DNA from: Gnetum montanum
Taxonomy: Eukaryota; Streptophyta; Gnetopsida; Gnetales; Gnetaceae
Direction: 5' to 3'
Assembly (NCBI GenBank): GCA_015680685.1
Contig: MNCI01023710.1
Span: 23,009-73,515, forward strand
Length of the DNA: 50,507 nucleotides
Within the stretch, counting starts at the first letter, position 1. The number at the start of each line of letters is the position of its first letter. The notes under the pieces are model-generated. The model saw only the letters and a list, made by a program, of their open reading frames with translations. It did not search any database and was not told the origin of the DNA. Below are positions 32,953 through 46,074 of this stretch, piece by piece. The translations under genes were made by a program, and so were the position numbers.

Positions 32953-33996
32953 TGCCTAATATAGATGGGTAAAGTAAGAAAGTTTTATAAGTTCAAGAGA
33001 ATGAAAACCGGCTCTCCAAAGAACTTCAACTCAAGCAAAAATGAGAGATGATAAATCCAAAAGTTATTATAGTTAAAAGTGGGCTTGTAAAACATTGGCA
33101 AGAAGCATTTATGACATTGCAAAATGGTATTTATCAAGGCTTGCATGGAAGATTTTGCATTTTATTACAGTATGGCTTTAAATTATATTCACGATCCAAT
33201 CAATGTTGAAAAATAATCACAAATACATGTCATTAAAGATTGCATCAAGTATACTCCACTCATCCCTCATTTCAAAAAGCTCAAGTAAATTGAAACTTTT
33301 CATAGTTGTTTTAGTTGCTATCTTTTACTTCAAGAAATCAAAAGTCTTTTGCATTTGCTCAAACCAACAAAAAGTTTCATCTTTTATTTTATATTTGCTC
33401 AAACCAACACAAGGTTTGATTTTTTATTTATGAGAGAATATACATGATGAAATTCCACTAATATTTTTGATAAATCTACTATAAAAATTAACAAGACAAA
33501 GAATGCTTCTTACTTTATTTATATTGTATTGTATTCCTTTGTCAAGTTTATAAACTTCATGTTATATCTCAAATGCTTACATTTAATCCAACTTCAATCA
33601 AATCATGATGTTAGATGTAAGAAATATTATCATAATTCTTAACTAAATTGATCAATGAGAATTCAATGCTTTTAATTAGAATATTTAAAAAGTACGATGT
33701 GAAAGCCAATACAACTAAAATATACATTTGCAAGAGGCTAACAAGTTCTTATATTTAAATAATATATAACATGAGATGACCAAAGATCCTAATAGATTTT
33801 ATAAGTATTAGTATAAGGCACAAGGGAGTGGATAGAAAGGGCAAGCATCACGTTGTTCAAACCAAAACTATATTGGGGGATGAGGGCTAGTGTTGGAACC
33901 CAAAACCTTCCTTTAATATTCAAAGACAAATAGTTAAATTTGAACTTTATGGCTCAATATTGCTCACCACAGTAAAACCAATAATATGAAGTTTCC
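32953..33996. other. intergenic stretch
   Basis: No gene recognised. A 40-bp duplication around 33354-33433 (TTTGCTCAAACCAACA at 33354 and 33394) explains the small plus-strand open frame there. Otherwise AT-rich sequence. Confidence 0.4.
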
Positions 33997-34223
33997 AACA
34001 ATGAGGTGTTAGCCTAGTGGTAAGACTCTTGATTCAAAAACTAAGTTACACTATTCTAACGTGGGCAATACTAAGTTATAAAATTACAACATGGGCAATA
34101 CTAAGTTATAAATTTCTAATTAGACTATATATCTTAGGGTGTACCTATATTACGTTCCGACACATATCATAACTTAAAATTTACAAATCAAGAGTCATAC
34201 CACTAAGCTAATACCTCATTGTT
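33997..34223. repeat. short inverted-repeat element with tRNA A-box-like arms
   Basis: A 38-bp left arm (33997-34034) and right arm (34186-34223) are reverse complements with three mismatches. Each arm holds TTAGCYTAGTGGT, close to the pol III A-box consensus. The interior has a direct repeat of GGGCAATACTAAGTTATAAA (about 34063 and 34094). It could be a MITE-like foldback element or two tRNA-derived SINE heads facing each other. No B-box was found with confidence. Confidence 0.55.
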
Positions 34224-35402
34224 AAAATCAAAGTTAATTACTCATTGTTAAAATCAAAGTTAAAAGGATTTGCTGTGAAATAATTCTAATGCTCTTCTAC
34301 TTTAAGGAAACATGTCCTTCATAAAGTAATGGAATGTCCTTCATGAAGTACTACTTCATTAAGCAAGTAGTCAAAAGAGTGAAATAATTTTACCTTGACA
34401 ATCATAAAAAATAAATAAAATAAGAGATTTGCATGATTTTTTAAAAGTATAATTGGGGAAAATTGGCTATTTAAACCTTGGCTAATCTTTTTGGGTAAAG
34501 AAATAATTTGGCAATTATTTTCTTTATGGTAACTTGTCTACTTGAAGCTATAACAAAAGGCTATACTTTTATGTTGATCCAAGTGGTACATCTTAATATA
34601 TTTATTGTAAATCACATGGTCTAAGTAACCTAAGTGGACATGTAACATCAATGAATTAAAGTGATCCACTTTTTAAGTATTAACATATTATAATTATGTT
34701 ATTGAAATTAAAATTTTTGATGCTTTAATATAATATTTCTGCATATTTTTAGTATTTTGTAATTAGCAGCTTAATTGATTATTGCTTTATTTCTCAATCA
34801 TGGGAACCACAGTTTCAGAGAATTTTGTAACTGCCATCACTGAGCACAAAGAAAATGCTATCTTTTTTCTCAAAATATTACTAAAAATAAATAAAACAAT
34901 TACCGAAACTGAAGCTTTATTACTTCTGAAAATAACAAATATTACATTTTCAAGCGTCTTTTTTTCCCTGTCAAACGGTATTGCACGTAGATTCGTATTT
35001 AATTGCATTCAGAGGCGGAACATCAAAATTCAAAACCAACAAAACAAAACTCCCTTTTCTTTTCTTTTTAATTACCGAAGAACGGGGCTTGAGCGTACAT
35101 TCTTAGGGGCAGCCATGGAAGACCACCACGAAGAAATCATGATCCACGACGTGGCAGAAATACCCATGCCATGAGTTGCAAAATTCCATATTGAGTCGTT
35201 GTTGCCATTAAATTTCTGATAAAAGAAATCAAATGAAATTTAGGCTGTTTCACGTCGTTTGCGCGTTCTCGAGTTGCAGGACAAATATGCCCATTGTTTT
35301 TCCAAAAAGCTGTACTGCAACACAGGAAAACACAAACAGCTCAGAGCTCAGGCTGCACCCATTGTTCGATCCTTAATTTTCAGCATAATATTCGTGGCGA
35401 GG
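34224..35402 (+). other. upstream region of the phytocyanin gene
   Basis: Mostly AT-rich up to about 34960. GC rises from 34970 to 35400. An open frame at 34782-35174 has no recognisable domain and is probably chance. Two ACGT sites occur: ACGTGGC (35149-35155), an ABRE/G-box-like core, and CACGTCG (35251-35257). No clear TATA box was seen. Promoter role is inferred from position. Confidence 0.35.
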
Positions 35403-36500
35403 ATGACGGTGATAAAATCCAGAGTTGCTGTAACGGCCCTGCTGATTCTGGTTCTGGGTCCGGCCCAGAATGCTGATGCAAAGAAGAGCTACGTTGTTGG
35501 TGGCAGATATGGCTGGCAACCCCTCAATTATGCCAAATGGTCCAGAAGTTATGTTTTCAGGGCTGGTGACACCCTCGGTGATTATAGCAACCCATTCTAT
35601 ATCTTCATCTTTTACACGAAAAAGTGGAAACAAATTATTTATCTTGATCGACTTTTTGTTCCTTGGGTCAATTGAATTCACAGTTTCCTACAGCAGTTTT
35701 GCTAAAATGTAAAGAAGTCCGTTCAACTTTAATTCAATTTCATTTTCAGTCAACTTGACCTGTAATATGAATCAAATTTAATCAACTTGACAACTACTTC
35801 TAGAACTCTATATCTTGAACGTATTTTTCCATGAGATCAATTTCTTTGGCAAATTAATCATACCTTTCAGCAAATAAAACAAATATTTGGATGGGTAGAA
35901 TGCAAGTTTTAAAAATTTTGGTGATGTATTGTATAAAATTTTCCCTCTAGAGCGAAGTTTATCCCACCCAAAACAAATTAAGTGTGTAGCAGGTTTGATT
36001 TATATTATAGTTAAAAATTTTCAGTTTCAGTTGTCAGGTAAACAAAATTTAAGATTAACTTGTTTTACATTTTAGTGAAATTGATGTAAAAAAGTTGTGA
36101 ATTCAAGGAATATTTATTTATTTACAACCACATGGAGAGAGCCCAGATAACATTAGTGGCTGAGAACTTTTTTACTGAATTTGCATGTATTTGTAACCCA
36201 TCTGTAGGATGCAAAGCATAATGAATGTTTCAGCGTTCCGTGAAGGTTTTTCTTCTTCTTCTTGTTAAAAGTTTTGATTAATTGGATTGGATGAATCCAA
36301 TTTTAACTTTTGGGTTGCTTCCAAATGCAGTTTTCAATTACGACCCAGAGGACCCAGAGTTCTATGAGGTTGCAGTGGTGAGCCAGAAGGAATACAATAG
36401 CTACATCATGACCGCAAATTCTCCGATTTTTGCAACAGGTTACACCAAGATCACGCTGAAGAAGGGCTGGAATTACTTCATTTGTGCCAGGCCGGCATGA
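35403..36500 (+). CDS. phytocyanin-like cupredoxin, two exons, truncated C-terminus
   Basis: Secreted blue-copper-fold protein family. Exon 1 is 35403-35577, the phase-1 intron 35578-36330 (GTGATT...AATGCAG), exon 2 36331-36500; 114 residues. The intron splits the codon of V59 in RAGDTLVFNY, a position conserved in plant phytocyanin genes. Residues 1-26 form a signal peptide ending NADA. SYVVGGRYGWQPLNYAKW and TLVFNYDP are diagnostic; YTKITLKKGWNYFIC (to C110) is the usual strand before the copper loop. Missing or changed: the first His ligand is Tyr70, the disulfide Cys is Tyr83, and the loop with GHC is lost. The frame ends CARPA-stop, but GMKLAVRAI-stop follows in another frame (36494-36523), so about 16 bases appear deleted. 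C110 alone remains of the ligand set. The ATG at 35403 was chosen over one at 35259 because it starts a normal signal peptide. It may be a recent pseudogene or a copper-free variant. Confidence 0.8.
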
Positions 36501-36660
36501 AACTCGCGGTCCGGGCCATCTAAATTCCATATTTCATATCTCTATTCTTTTCCTACAAACAATCTCTCTCTCTCTGTCTCGCTCAATTACCCCAAAATAA
36601 AAAATAAAAGAAATCCTTGCTCAGAGTCATTTGGAATGAATAAATGCAGGCATCTGCGTC
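36501..36660 (+). other. phytocyanin 3' region with CT repeat and poly(A)-like signals
   Basis: After the stop come the out-of-frame remainder of the old C-terminus (to 36523), a (CT)n run (36562-36584), and AATAAA-like signals near 36596 and 36638. Confidence 0.45.
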
Positions 36661-38239
36661 CCTTCTGTTTTTTCTTTTTTCCTTTTAACCCCTTTCCCAT
36701 AAAGATTGTTCCCTCAATAACGTGCTTGCTTTGATAGGTGGTCACTTATTAGTGTAGATTCTCTACGTTATAGAATATTATGGGATCAGAAATTTGAAAT
36801 TTTGAATGTTTTGCAACGAGGATTTGTCAGCCATGAGAAATCCAGCAAGCCCAAGTAAAGAAAGCAAATGTCTATGGCATGTGTCATATTTTTTTTTATG
36901 TGAGATATAAAAAGTAGAATTGAGTTAGGATGGTCAAAATGGAGATATGTGAGTAAGCTTCTATGTGATAAAGAATCCCATTAAAACTAAAAGGAAAAAT
37001 TTACATAATCACACTTATTATGCTATATAGTGCTAAATGTTGCTAAATGTTAGGCAATACAAAAGAGGTATGAATAACAAATTAGTGTGGAAAAAACACA
37101 AATGCTTTTATAGGAGTCTCTTATTTTATCTCAAGATCTTTTACAAAAAGATACATTTTTCATAATTGATAATAACATTGATATTATGAAAATGTAAGAT
37201 CATAACTCTTTTTGTAATAGTAACTACTCTTCATAGTCTTGGCAATTGTGGGCATCATAAGTCTTACTAATTGAGCTTTTTACGAATTCTCTTATGATGA
37301 ACAAAGTTAAATTGTATTGATTGCATCACTTGGTCCTTGCTCCTACTTTTGGTAATTCATAATCATCATCTTTAGGCTTATCATATCTCCAAGTTCTACC
37401 TTGCTATAAGAACTTTTATGCTTCAATGGTATTGCTCTTCCTCTAGCAGTGTATCCTTTTTTGGTTTATATCTATTCTTTCATCATAAGGTTCTAATATG
37501 CTTACAATTGTTGCTCATGACTCAATGTATTACAATCTTCTATACTTGAACTAGGTTCACCATCCTTGCTTCTTTATATTTGGCTAAGCCAATCTATCTT
37601 AGCTTACTAGGCTTTACAACACACTTCTTTGTAAGCCATTAATTCAATGGGCTTTACAAAATGCCTTCGTAAACCTTTTTCTTCTTCTTCATTGTAGCCT
37701 TATAAGTGGCCTTAATTTCTTATTTAATAAACTAGACTAGGCACAAATTGGATTTTATCTTCTTATTGAGAAATTGGATTCTACTATTGCTAAGATCTAT
37801 TTTTTGTCCTCTGTAATACTTGCTTATCAATATTACAAACAAGACTAATGGCTACTTCATCTCCTTGGGGTTTCATTTGGAAGAACTAAAATGATTCTTG
37901 AATTACAAATTATGATTGTTGTTTCATACGCTTCATTCCATTCATAGTGAATTTCTTCACAACATTCTTTCTTTTGTGAGTTAGCTCATGAGGTTTGTAA
38001 TTCTTTTTCCACTTATTCTTCCTCATGGTTCTTCTCACATTCTCCATTCACAAGTTGTTTCTTCATCTTCTTCTCATTATTATTTCCATTTGTTACAAAG
38101 TAAGGACTTGTATTCTTTTATCCTTCATAAGGAGTTACAACTATTTATTGAATCATCATGACCATTCATAACTACTAATGGATTAAGTTATAAAACTAAC
38201 AATTGTATCTTAGCTTAAGAGTATACTCTAACATATATA
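36661..38239. other. non-coding AT-rich stretch
   Basis: No gene recognised. Near 37610-37680 two related units (GGCTTTACAA... and GTAAGCC/GTAAACC) lie in tandem. Probably old repeat-derived DNA, but no ends could be defined. Confidence 0.35.
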
Positions 38240-41200
38240 ATATAAATAGTAGAGGAAGTGTAACAACTTGTATTTTATCAAAGGTTACTAACCTTGTACC
38301 TTGTATGACTGGTTGAAGATTGTTAAAAATATTAATAGTAATTCTTATATGCATATTTAATTTTCTTACCATATGAGAAATTTTTATTTCTCATGTTAAC
38401 TTATTTTTACCATTATGCATGTTAAATATTTTTACCCATCACTAGTGTGTACTAACTAGGTGAATGAGTTATGGTAGGCTCTCATGAAGGCTATGGCATA
38501 TGCATGGTATGACTATGATAGCATGACATGTGATTTATCTATGTAATTTTAAACATGATTGTTAATTAGATTAATGGGGAATAAGGTAGATGAGTCACAT
38601 GGGTCTTAGAAGTATATGAGAGAGAGTAGCTATATTACATAAGTTTTTGGGATAGATTGGCTAAGGAAGAAGCCTTTAAAATCCATACACACTCCCTTAG
38701 CCCAAGCATTTTTGGCCTGTTAGCTCTTGGGTTGGAGGGCTACTAGGTTGGAGGAGTGTGAGGAGCTTGCTGGTCTAGGAAGCACATCAGAAGAATCACT
38801 TCATGAAATCTAGAAACATTCTAGGTGAGTAATCTTAGCCCCCTTTTTCTTAGTTATTTCAATTCACCAAGTTTTGCATAAATCGAGGTTGGGTTTTGTT
38901 TTAATTGATGAAAAATCTTGTAGATCTACCATATTTGTGATGGGTAATGCTACAATGTTTTTAATGTATAATATCAATGCTATACTTGTTGTTTTTCCTG
39001 ACTTAAAGTACTTTCTATGAACCTTGAACTTTGAGGGTTTAGAATGATTCGTATAGTGCTCAATAAAATGCAAATATCTTTCTCTGTGCTCAAAATTTGG
39101 TTACAATATATCTATTTTTGGATTCTTTAAGAAATTATATAAAACATTTATCAAGGAATCAGATAGTAATTCTTTGTAGATAAGGTGCTACATGTGATTC
39201 TTCCAATGCTATCCAGAATCATAACAATTTCAGTGGNCAAGAAATTGAGTGATAGGCCTTAATGATTCACAATTCCATCGATTCACTCATTCATTTGTGG
39301 GGGGCATGATTGATGCACAACGATTATCAAAATTTGTGCATAGAGAGAAAGCATGAGTTACATTTTTCTTGTAGTAACCCTGCAACAAACACAAACCACT
39401 ACAGTGAGGCCACTCTACTAAGAATCCACAACAACAAAAAATCTGAATTTGGCAGGCAAAAACACAATGAACAAACAATGCCTCTACATAGGCTAAATAT
39501 AAAAGATTTGTTAATTTGAAAATATAAAGGATTCTCTTGCCCAAATAATAGATATATATCATAAATATATAGCTAAACTAGTTTGTAGCTCAATTTCTCC
39601 TAAAAATTTTATGAGCCTTATCCTTGGATATTAACTTTTCAACCAAAGTGGAATTAGGAAAAAAGGAGTTGTTTCATTGTATCTATTAGTGATTTGGTGT
39701 CAAACACTTGTTTTTGTCTCTATTTTCATTTCCTAGAATCATGGGTTGATATCTCTTGATTTTAATCTTTATCTAATTTGGTATTTTCATAGTAGATAGA
39801 TATGAATATTAACGTTCTAATGAATCATGATTTGTGGAGAAATTCATATGGATATATGAGTTATGAAGGTTTTAATAACTAATGCTCATTTTGTCTTAAT
39901 TCTAGTTTGGAAAGTTGGAATTTTTTGGTGAAGTGTTTGAGTAATATGAATTTTTTCTCAAATTTGGATTATTTTTGTAGATGTAATCTTTTTCATTTTT
40001 ATTGATGAGAGTTATCTTTCCCTTATTTTCTTCCATTTTGATTTGTTATTTGGATTTGGCTTATGAGAGATTGTTGAATCTTTTGGTCTTTAGGGCAAGT
40101 ATGTTGTTGAGCTTGGTCTTGTGATTTGGCATGTTATAATTTTTGAGGATTAGATCTCTTGGATATGTACTATAAGATTGGTTGATTGGATCTTGTTGCA
40201 TTTTTGGACCATTTTAGTTGGATTTTTTGGGACATGCCATATTGTTGATCTTAGAATTGTTGTGGAACATGTAAGATTGCTAAAATTTGGATTGTGCTAT
40301 CACTTGTTGAATTGATGGTCCTTTTGTTGTCTTATGTAAAAATGATGTTGAGTCCCTCCACCATCAATGTTATTTTACCATATTTTAATGATTGTGAGGT
40401 CTTCATATGATGCCATGATTTGATTGTTTGCTTTGTGTTTGGATGACGGAGTTAGCACTGAGTTTGTAGCTCACTGGAGATGGATTCCCTAGAGTGTATT
40501 TTTATGATTGACCCCCACTATTAGTGCAGTAGAGTGGGTCTTGCTATAGACCCCATTTTACAAAATAGGATATTCCATGGCTTATTGGGCTTGTTTGGTT
40601 AGTTTCTGTAGAACATTAGAGGTGGGCATCCACTGAGACACCTCTAGCACCAACATGTTTAAGAACCTTGATGGGGATCCACTGGGATAGCTTAGTTCAT
40701 TGAGACTAATAACAAATCCATGCATATGATAATTTAATATTTTTTAAAAAATTTGGTTTGAAAACTTGAAAGTATTCATGAAAACTTGATACACATTAAC
40801 ACCAAGTGCAATGCATGCTCACCTCCTTGTTTGTGCAATTGATTAGTGGAGTGGATGGATGTTGGTATTGGACCATTGCATTGATCAAATTGGTTAATCC
40901 CATGTTTGTTAGATAATTGAATGACATTGGATTTTTGGCATGTTTGTGGATTCTTAGTGCCATGTTTATGGCTGATCTTGGATGTTTGTGGTGGTTGTGT
41001 TTGCATATGCTTTGCATTGATAATTGTATGGCATTGGGTTTTTGGCATGTTTGTGGATTCTTAGTTTCATGTTGATGAATGATATTAGATGTTGTAGTGG
41101 TTGTATGCTTGGATATGCTTTGCATTGATTTTTTTGCAAGTTTCCATGCCCTACCTAGCCCCCATGAGACCTATCCTCGATTTAGCTAGAAGAGAGTACC

Positions 41201-42283
41201 AATGTTACTCACTTAGGAATAGTTTATATTTTTGTTGTATGTAGAAGTATTTTAGGCTAGGAAGAGCATGGAGTACATGTGATACTTTGGAGATGTTCAT
41301 AACACATGCTAGAATTATATGTTATTTGGAATTATAATTTTTATTTCATAAATATATGTATATAAAGATGATTTATGTGCTTAGTATTTTATAGTAGACT
41401 TGTATGGACTATGAATGAGAATTGATCATATTTCCTTATGTAAGATGTTTGAGATGAGATAATTATAGAATGTATAATATTATTGAATTTGAGATTTCTT
41501 CTAGTGGTTGCTTATAATTGAAATCTTTATTACTTGTATATATATTCATCTTAACATTAAAATATATGATGGACATTAGCATTTCATCATTTAATCTCTT
41601 CTTAATCCTTTTGGTCATGGCTTAACCATACTTCCCTTCGTTGTGTTAGAATGAATTGATTTCATTACTCTGCCATGACCAACCCTTATTACCTATTCTT
41701 TCCCCACATAATGCTCTTCATTTTAAGGGTAGGAAGAAGAGTGTTATAGGAGGATCTAAAGTGTTTTCTATTTTGGATAAGTTCCAAGATTGATGTCTTA
41801 GATGGTTTGAACATGTTCAAAGAGGATAAAATAACAAGCCTGTAAAAAAATTGTTACTACATTAATATTCTTTAAAAGCCACTAAAATGAACACAAAAAA
41901 AAAAGGAGATTAAAAAAGATTGCAGATGATCTAAAAAAATTGCAAATAAATAAATATCTAACTTCTCATAGATTTAAATAGTAAAAAAGAATTTATGTAG
42001 CAAGCCAAGCCTAGTTTGTTGGGATAATGCCAATATGATGCATAATGATTGAAAAATGCAAATTTTCTTTTAATAACAACTAATCTTACATTTTAAACTT
42101 GTCCTCATTTATGACTAGTAATATCATCATCATAATATTGTCCTAGAAAAATGAGGTTAGCTACATGAGTTCATTTTTTTTAATTCACCTCTATGAAGAG
42201 CTAGATATTTTTTTATTTGTAATTTCTTTGAATGATCTTCAATCGTATTTTTTCATGTCTTATTTGATCTTCCTTGTAGTCGC
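38240..42283. other. repeat-derived non-coding stretch
   Basis: No coding region recognised. Sequence style (TGTAACAACTT near 38258, GT-rich blocks at 39700-41100, a purine-rich AAGGGTAGGAAGAAGAG near 41723) suggests LTR-element remains, but no LTR pair, PBS or pol was found. An N at 39237 has no duplicated flank. The small minus-strand open frames near 40776-41125 come from the tandem repeat listed below. Confidence 0.35.
40915..41130. repeat. two ~107-bp tandem repeats
   Basis: TTGGCATGTTTGTGGATTC occurs at about 40935 and 41042, and ATATGCTTTGCATTGAT ends each unit (near 41020 and 41130). The period is 107; the copies differ by scattered substitutions. Confidence 0.7.
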
Positions 42284-43164
42284 TGATAAAGCCAATTTTA
42301 TTTGTTCAATGATATCATATCTACAATGATGTGGCAACAATGTCGCAAATACAATGTCATAACCCATGCTTTGTCATCATTGATACAATGTCTCAAGATG
42401 TGTGCAATCCTATAAATGTTGACACTTAACGACACGATCAATGAACGTTTCATTCCAACTCTTAGGAAAACTCTTGTAGTTTGTTTTTGTAGTTAGTATT
42501 AGAGTGAATGCTTATAGAAAAATGTTGAGAAATTGTACAAAATCTTTATTCGAGTGAATTGTACTTGGATGTAGTTCATGACTAGAAAGAAAGATCGAGA
42601 TTGCTTTTAATTATTGTAGCATTCACCTAGTTTTATTTGTTTACTTAACATAATTTTCTTGTTTTCTTAGTTAATCATTTACATTTCAAGCACTTTATTT
42701 TACATGTCATTAGTAAGAAGAATAGATATGATTGGTTCTAAGTGGTAAGGGTAGTTATCTAGTAACCCAATAGTGATGTTGCTTGATTTACTTAATAGTA
42801 ATACCTCTTGGTAATCCTAGTGATAACTACATGAGTCCAAGGTGTGTATGGTAGCCAAGACCCAATATAACTCGCAATAGGCTAAGTTAGATTTATGCAT
42901 TTCTAGTTAATTAGACTTAAAATTTTATCTTCAACTATATTTATCTTTAGGAGCATTAAAAGCCTACAACATCAACCAATCATATACCTCACTAAGAGTT
43001 TAGCATACACTCAAAATTTACTAACTCAAAGCAGAAAGGCAACAATCCTGAACTTAACATCAATTACTAACATAATTACATTATCAATCTATGGATTACA
43101 ATCTAGTCATGCATGAGTATTCATGACTTTTATGGTAGAGTGTTGAATGCTCCACTACTCATCA
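42284..43164 (+). repeat. E6 5' LTR
   Basis: An 881-bp LTR on the plus strand that starts TGATAAAGCC (compare TGATAAATG in E4) and ends CTACTCATCA. It has an ATATC/ACAATG repeat cluster (42310-42400) and a TATA box CTATAAATG (42410-42418). It matches the E5 LTR in reverse complement. A degraded PBS follows at 43166. Confidence 0.65.
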
Positions 43165-43165
43165 T

Positions 43166-43185
43166 TAGTGTCGTTATTGGGGATG
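43166..43185 (+). other. E6 primer binding site, decayed
   Basis: TAGTGTCGTTATTGGGGATG follows the LTR end, aligning with TGGCGCCGTTGCCGGGGA with several changes. Confidence 0.5.
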
Positions 43186-43695
43186 TTTCAATGTGTGCTA
43201 AGTATGTGAGGATAATGCCAACATTAAATATATGGCATATAACAAAGCAAGAAGATGATAATATCAACATGTACCTATTCAAGGTACTTATGAGAGAAAT
43301 CCTTTAAATAATATGATGTATATGAGAGATGATGAAGAAGAATCCCTAAAATCAAGGGATTAGTCAAAATTTATTTGGGAAATATTATATCACTTCATGT
43401 ATATATATGAACCAATATGAATGGAAATGCACTGCCTCACTGCTTATCCTAGTTTGGTTGGGGGTGTGAACCAACTCCTCATTTCTTAAGCATTTTTTCT
43501 ATGTTCTGTCATGGAGTTTGATGTTTGGTTATTTTGATTCTCTCATTTCTCAAATTTCGCTATCTTAGTGCTCTCAATCCTTTCAGAGCAATTGATCTCA
43601 CAAAGTTCATTATATTAAGAACCATAAATTCAATATTCATAATTCTTAAGTAATCCTAAAAACACACATACTTTACCAATTTTTACACATGTAAC

Positions 43696-45660
43696 ATGGC
43701 TTCAACTAAGGAAAAACTCTCACTTACCAAAGAATTACAAAGGGGAAATGATAGAAGAAATGAGAGTGAAGACTAGAGTATACCTATGCAAACACATATC
43801 TCATACACTCACACTGATCCTTATTACCCTAATTTCACATTCATGTTTCACCAAGATGAGCAATTGAGGTGGAGAGACCTACAAGGTAATATATTTTTTC
43901 CTCTAGAACATTCAACATCCACCATGCTTCAAATGGCTTTAAGGGGAATGAATCTAAGCCATGTGCAAGAAGGATACCATTTAAAAAAATACATGACAAG
44001 ACCCTATCAACCCATAAGGGCACAAATGTCAAGAGACATTGCTATGGAAACCGAACAGGAGCATAATAAGGGAAAGCAAGTTAACTCTCATGTTGTCCTA
44101 GAAGAACTTGATGGTGATGCAACTGTAGTAGATGAATTTCATCTTAATCATGAAGTCCATTCAGAAATGCCTATTATTCATCTAGAAGAACCTATTATGG
44201 TGTAGCTATATTCAACCCTCATAGAGACACCAAGAAGAGAAGCAAAGGTCTCTAAATAAAAGCATGACTCAAGGCCTAGAGTTTCTTCTAGATTATAAAG
44301 AAATGAGTACCAGAGTCATAGAAGGAGAACTAGTCAACATCGTTCTCCAATAGCTTCATCTTCCTCCTCATGATCATTGGTGGACTTAACAAAAGGAAAC
44401 AAATGTAGAGAGATCATGATAGGAAGAGACATTGAGCTCCAGATTAACATGAGTATTGTCCAAGATACCGTGATGAAGAAGATGAAGAGCATGAACAATG
44501 AAGGAATAGCGATATATGTTAACAGAAAGAGATATATGAGTATCAAAGGAGGCACTACTACAATTGAACATACAAATCCTATGATCATGAAAAACCCTTA
44601 TTGGCTACACGTAGAATGATCAACATAAGGGAAGTTATGTATATTCCAACCAGGCATATGAGAGACAATTGCATCAAGCAACTTGATATGAACAATATTC
44701 CTAAGATTGAAGGTGGGTATAACGTAGATCCACAACATGACCTTCAAGCATTTCACGATGCATGTAACCTACAAAATATCAAAAGCCATAGGAAAAAACT
44801 TAAGTTGTTCCCTCGAACATTCATCAATAAGCTAGAAAGCTAGTATAGATCTTTAGAACCTAAATCAATTAGAAGGTGGAGTACCATGCTTGAACTTTTC
44901 AATGGCAAATACCAAACCTACTCTTAGGTGTTCAATCTCAAAAATAAAATCTAGGGCTAGAAGAAAGGAACACACAAATCCCTTGACGTGGCAATGGATA
45001 GATACTACTCTCTTCTACACAAGTGCAAAGGCCATGGATATTTCCAAAGGAAACAACTTAGACATATTGTTGATGGGTTGAAGAATAAAACCAAGGAAAC
45101 CCTTGGAGTTTATGCCCAAAGAAAACTATCTAAAATGACAATCCATTGAATTTAGAGGCAAATTAATCAAATGACAAAGGAGGAAGGTAAGTATAATAGA
45201 GATCCATCTATCTAGAAAAGAGATGTACAATTAACTGATAAGAAAGAGGAAGAACTCTTAGAAGAGGTGATATAGAAAAAGACTCTACCAATCAAAAAGT
45301 CTATTAATAACATAGCCAAAAAGGTACAAAAGATGTGGGACTTGGTGGATGAAAAAATTGATACAACCTTAAAAATTATAGAAGAAATAACTAAACAAGC
45401 CTTCAAAAATGACAAGGAGAAGAAAAAGAAAAGAGACTATGGATGTGAACACTATAAACAAATAAGGAAAGCTAATCCAGTGAAAGAATGTTCTGACTCA
45501 AGCTTAGAAGATTAGGTAGGGTGTATAGTGTGTCGATACAAACATCCTACAAGATGTTGTTCTGTGATGGCACATTTGCAAGAATCAAGGGCATATGCAC
45601 TTAATCCAAGATTTGTTAAAAATAAAATGCCAAAATAGTTATCTTACCCTCAAGATAACC
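43696..45660 (+). pseudogene. E6 gag with compact zinc knuckle, degenerate
   Basis: ATG at 43696 (MASTKEKLSLTKEL), one in-frame stop, then an open stretch 43786-44205: YTHTDPYYPNFTFMFHQDEQ, RWRDLQGNIFFPL, YMTRPYQPIRAQMSRD and an acidic tail. A Ser/charged linker follows (44210-44600). The capsid-like domain has TRHMRDNCIKQLDMNNIP and GGYNVDPQHDLQAFHDACN (44601-44843). The helix VQKMWDLVDEKIDTTLKIIEE (about 45325-45390) leads to the knuckle C-I-V-C-x3-HPTRCC at 45522-45560, with all metal ligands kept, then HLQESRAYALNPRF. The spacer rich in Pro, Gln and Tyr runs to about 45950. Frameshifts separate the blocks. Confidence 0.75.
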
Positions 45661-46074
45661 ATCGACAGAGCTTCCAACCAACCTACTATCCAAGTGAAGC
45701 TTACCCACAACCACAAGAGCAATATTAGTAATAGTGGTTTCAACCACAATCGTGGGCAATGCCAGCACCAAGATAGCAATGCCCATATTGGAAACCAAAC
45801 CCTTATGGATACTATGTGTAATGTTTGATATCTCCTAGAAATCAAACAGTTCAGAGTTCTCAATACTATCCACCTAAGTACTATGGACCTACAACTCCAA
45901 GGATGGATTAAAATCCATACATAGACCAACTAGTAGCTCGTACATTAAGTCAATCTTCCAATCCTTTCCTACCAATGCCACCACCACCTATAATGGAAGG
46001 AGAGCTACCATCACAACCATGACAAAGAAGTTCTATAAAGGAAATGAATATATAGAAAGAGGATCATACCAACA

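Noticed and set aside
34782-35174. 130-residue plus-strand open frame upstream of the phytocyanin.
   Set aside because: No family motif, AT-rich composition in its first half, and no splice signals; likely chance.
35373-35681. 102-residue minus-strand frame across phytocyanin exon 1.
   Set aside because: Shadow of the real exon on the other strand.
40776-41125. Two minus-strand frames rich in His, Lys and Asn repeats (NPQTCQK type).
   Set aside because: They are translations of the 107-bp tandem repeat, with no independent support.
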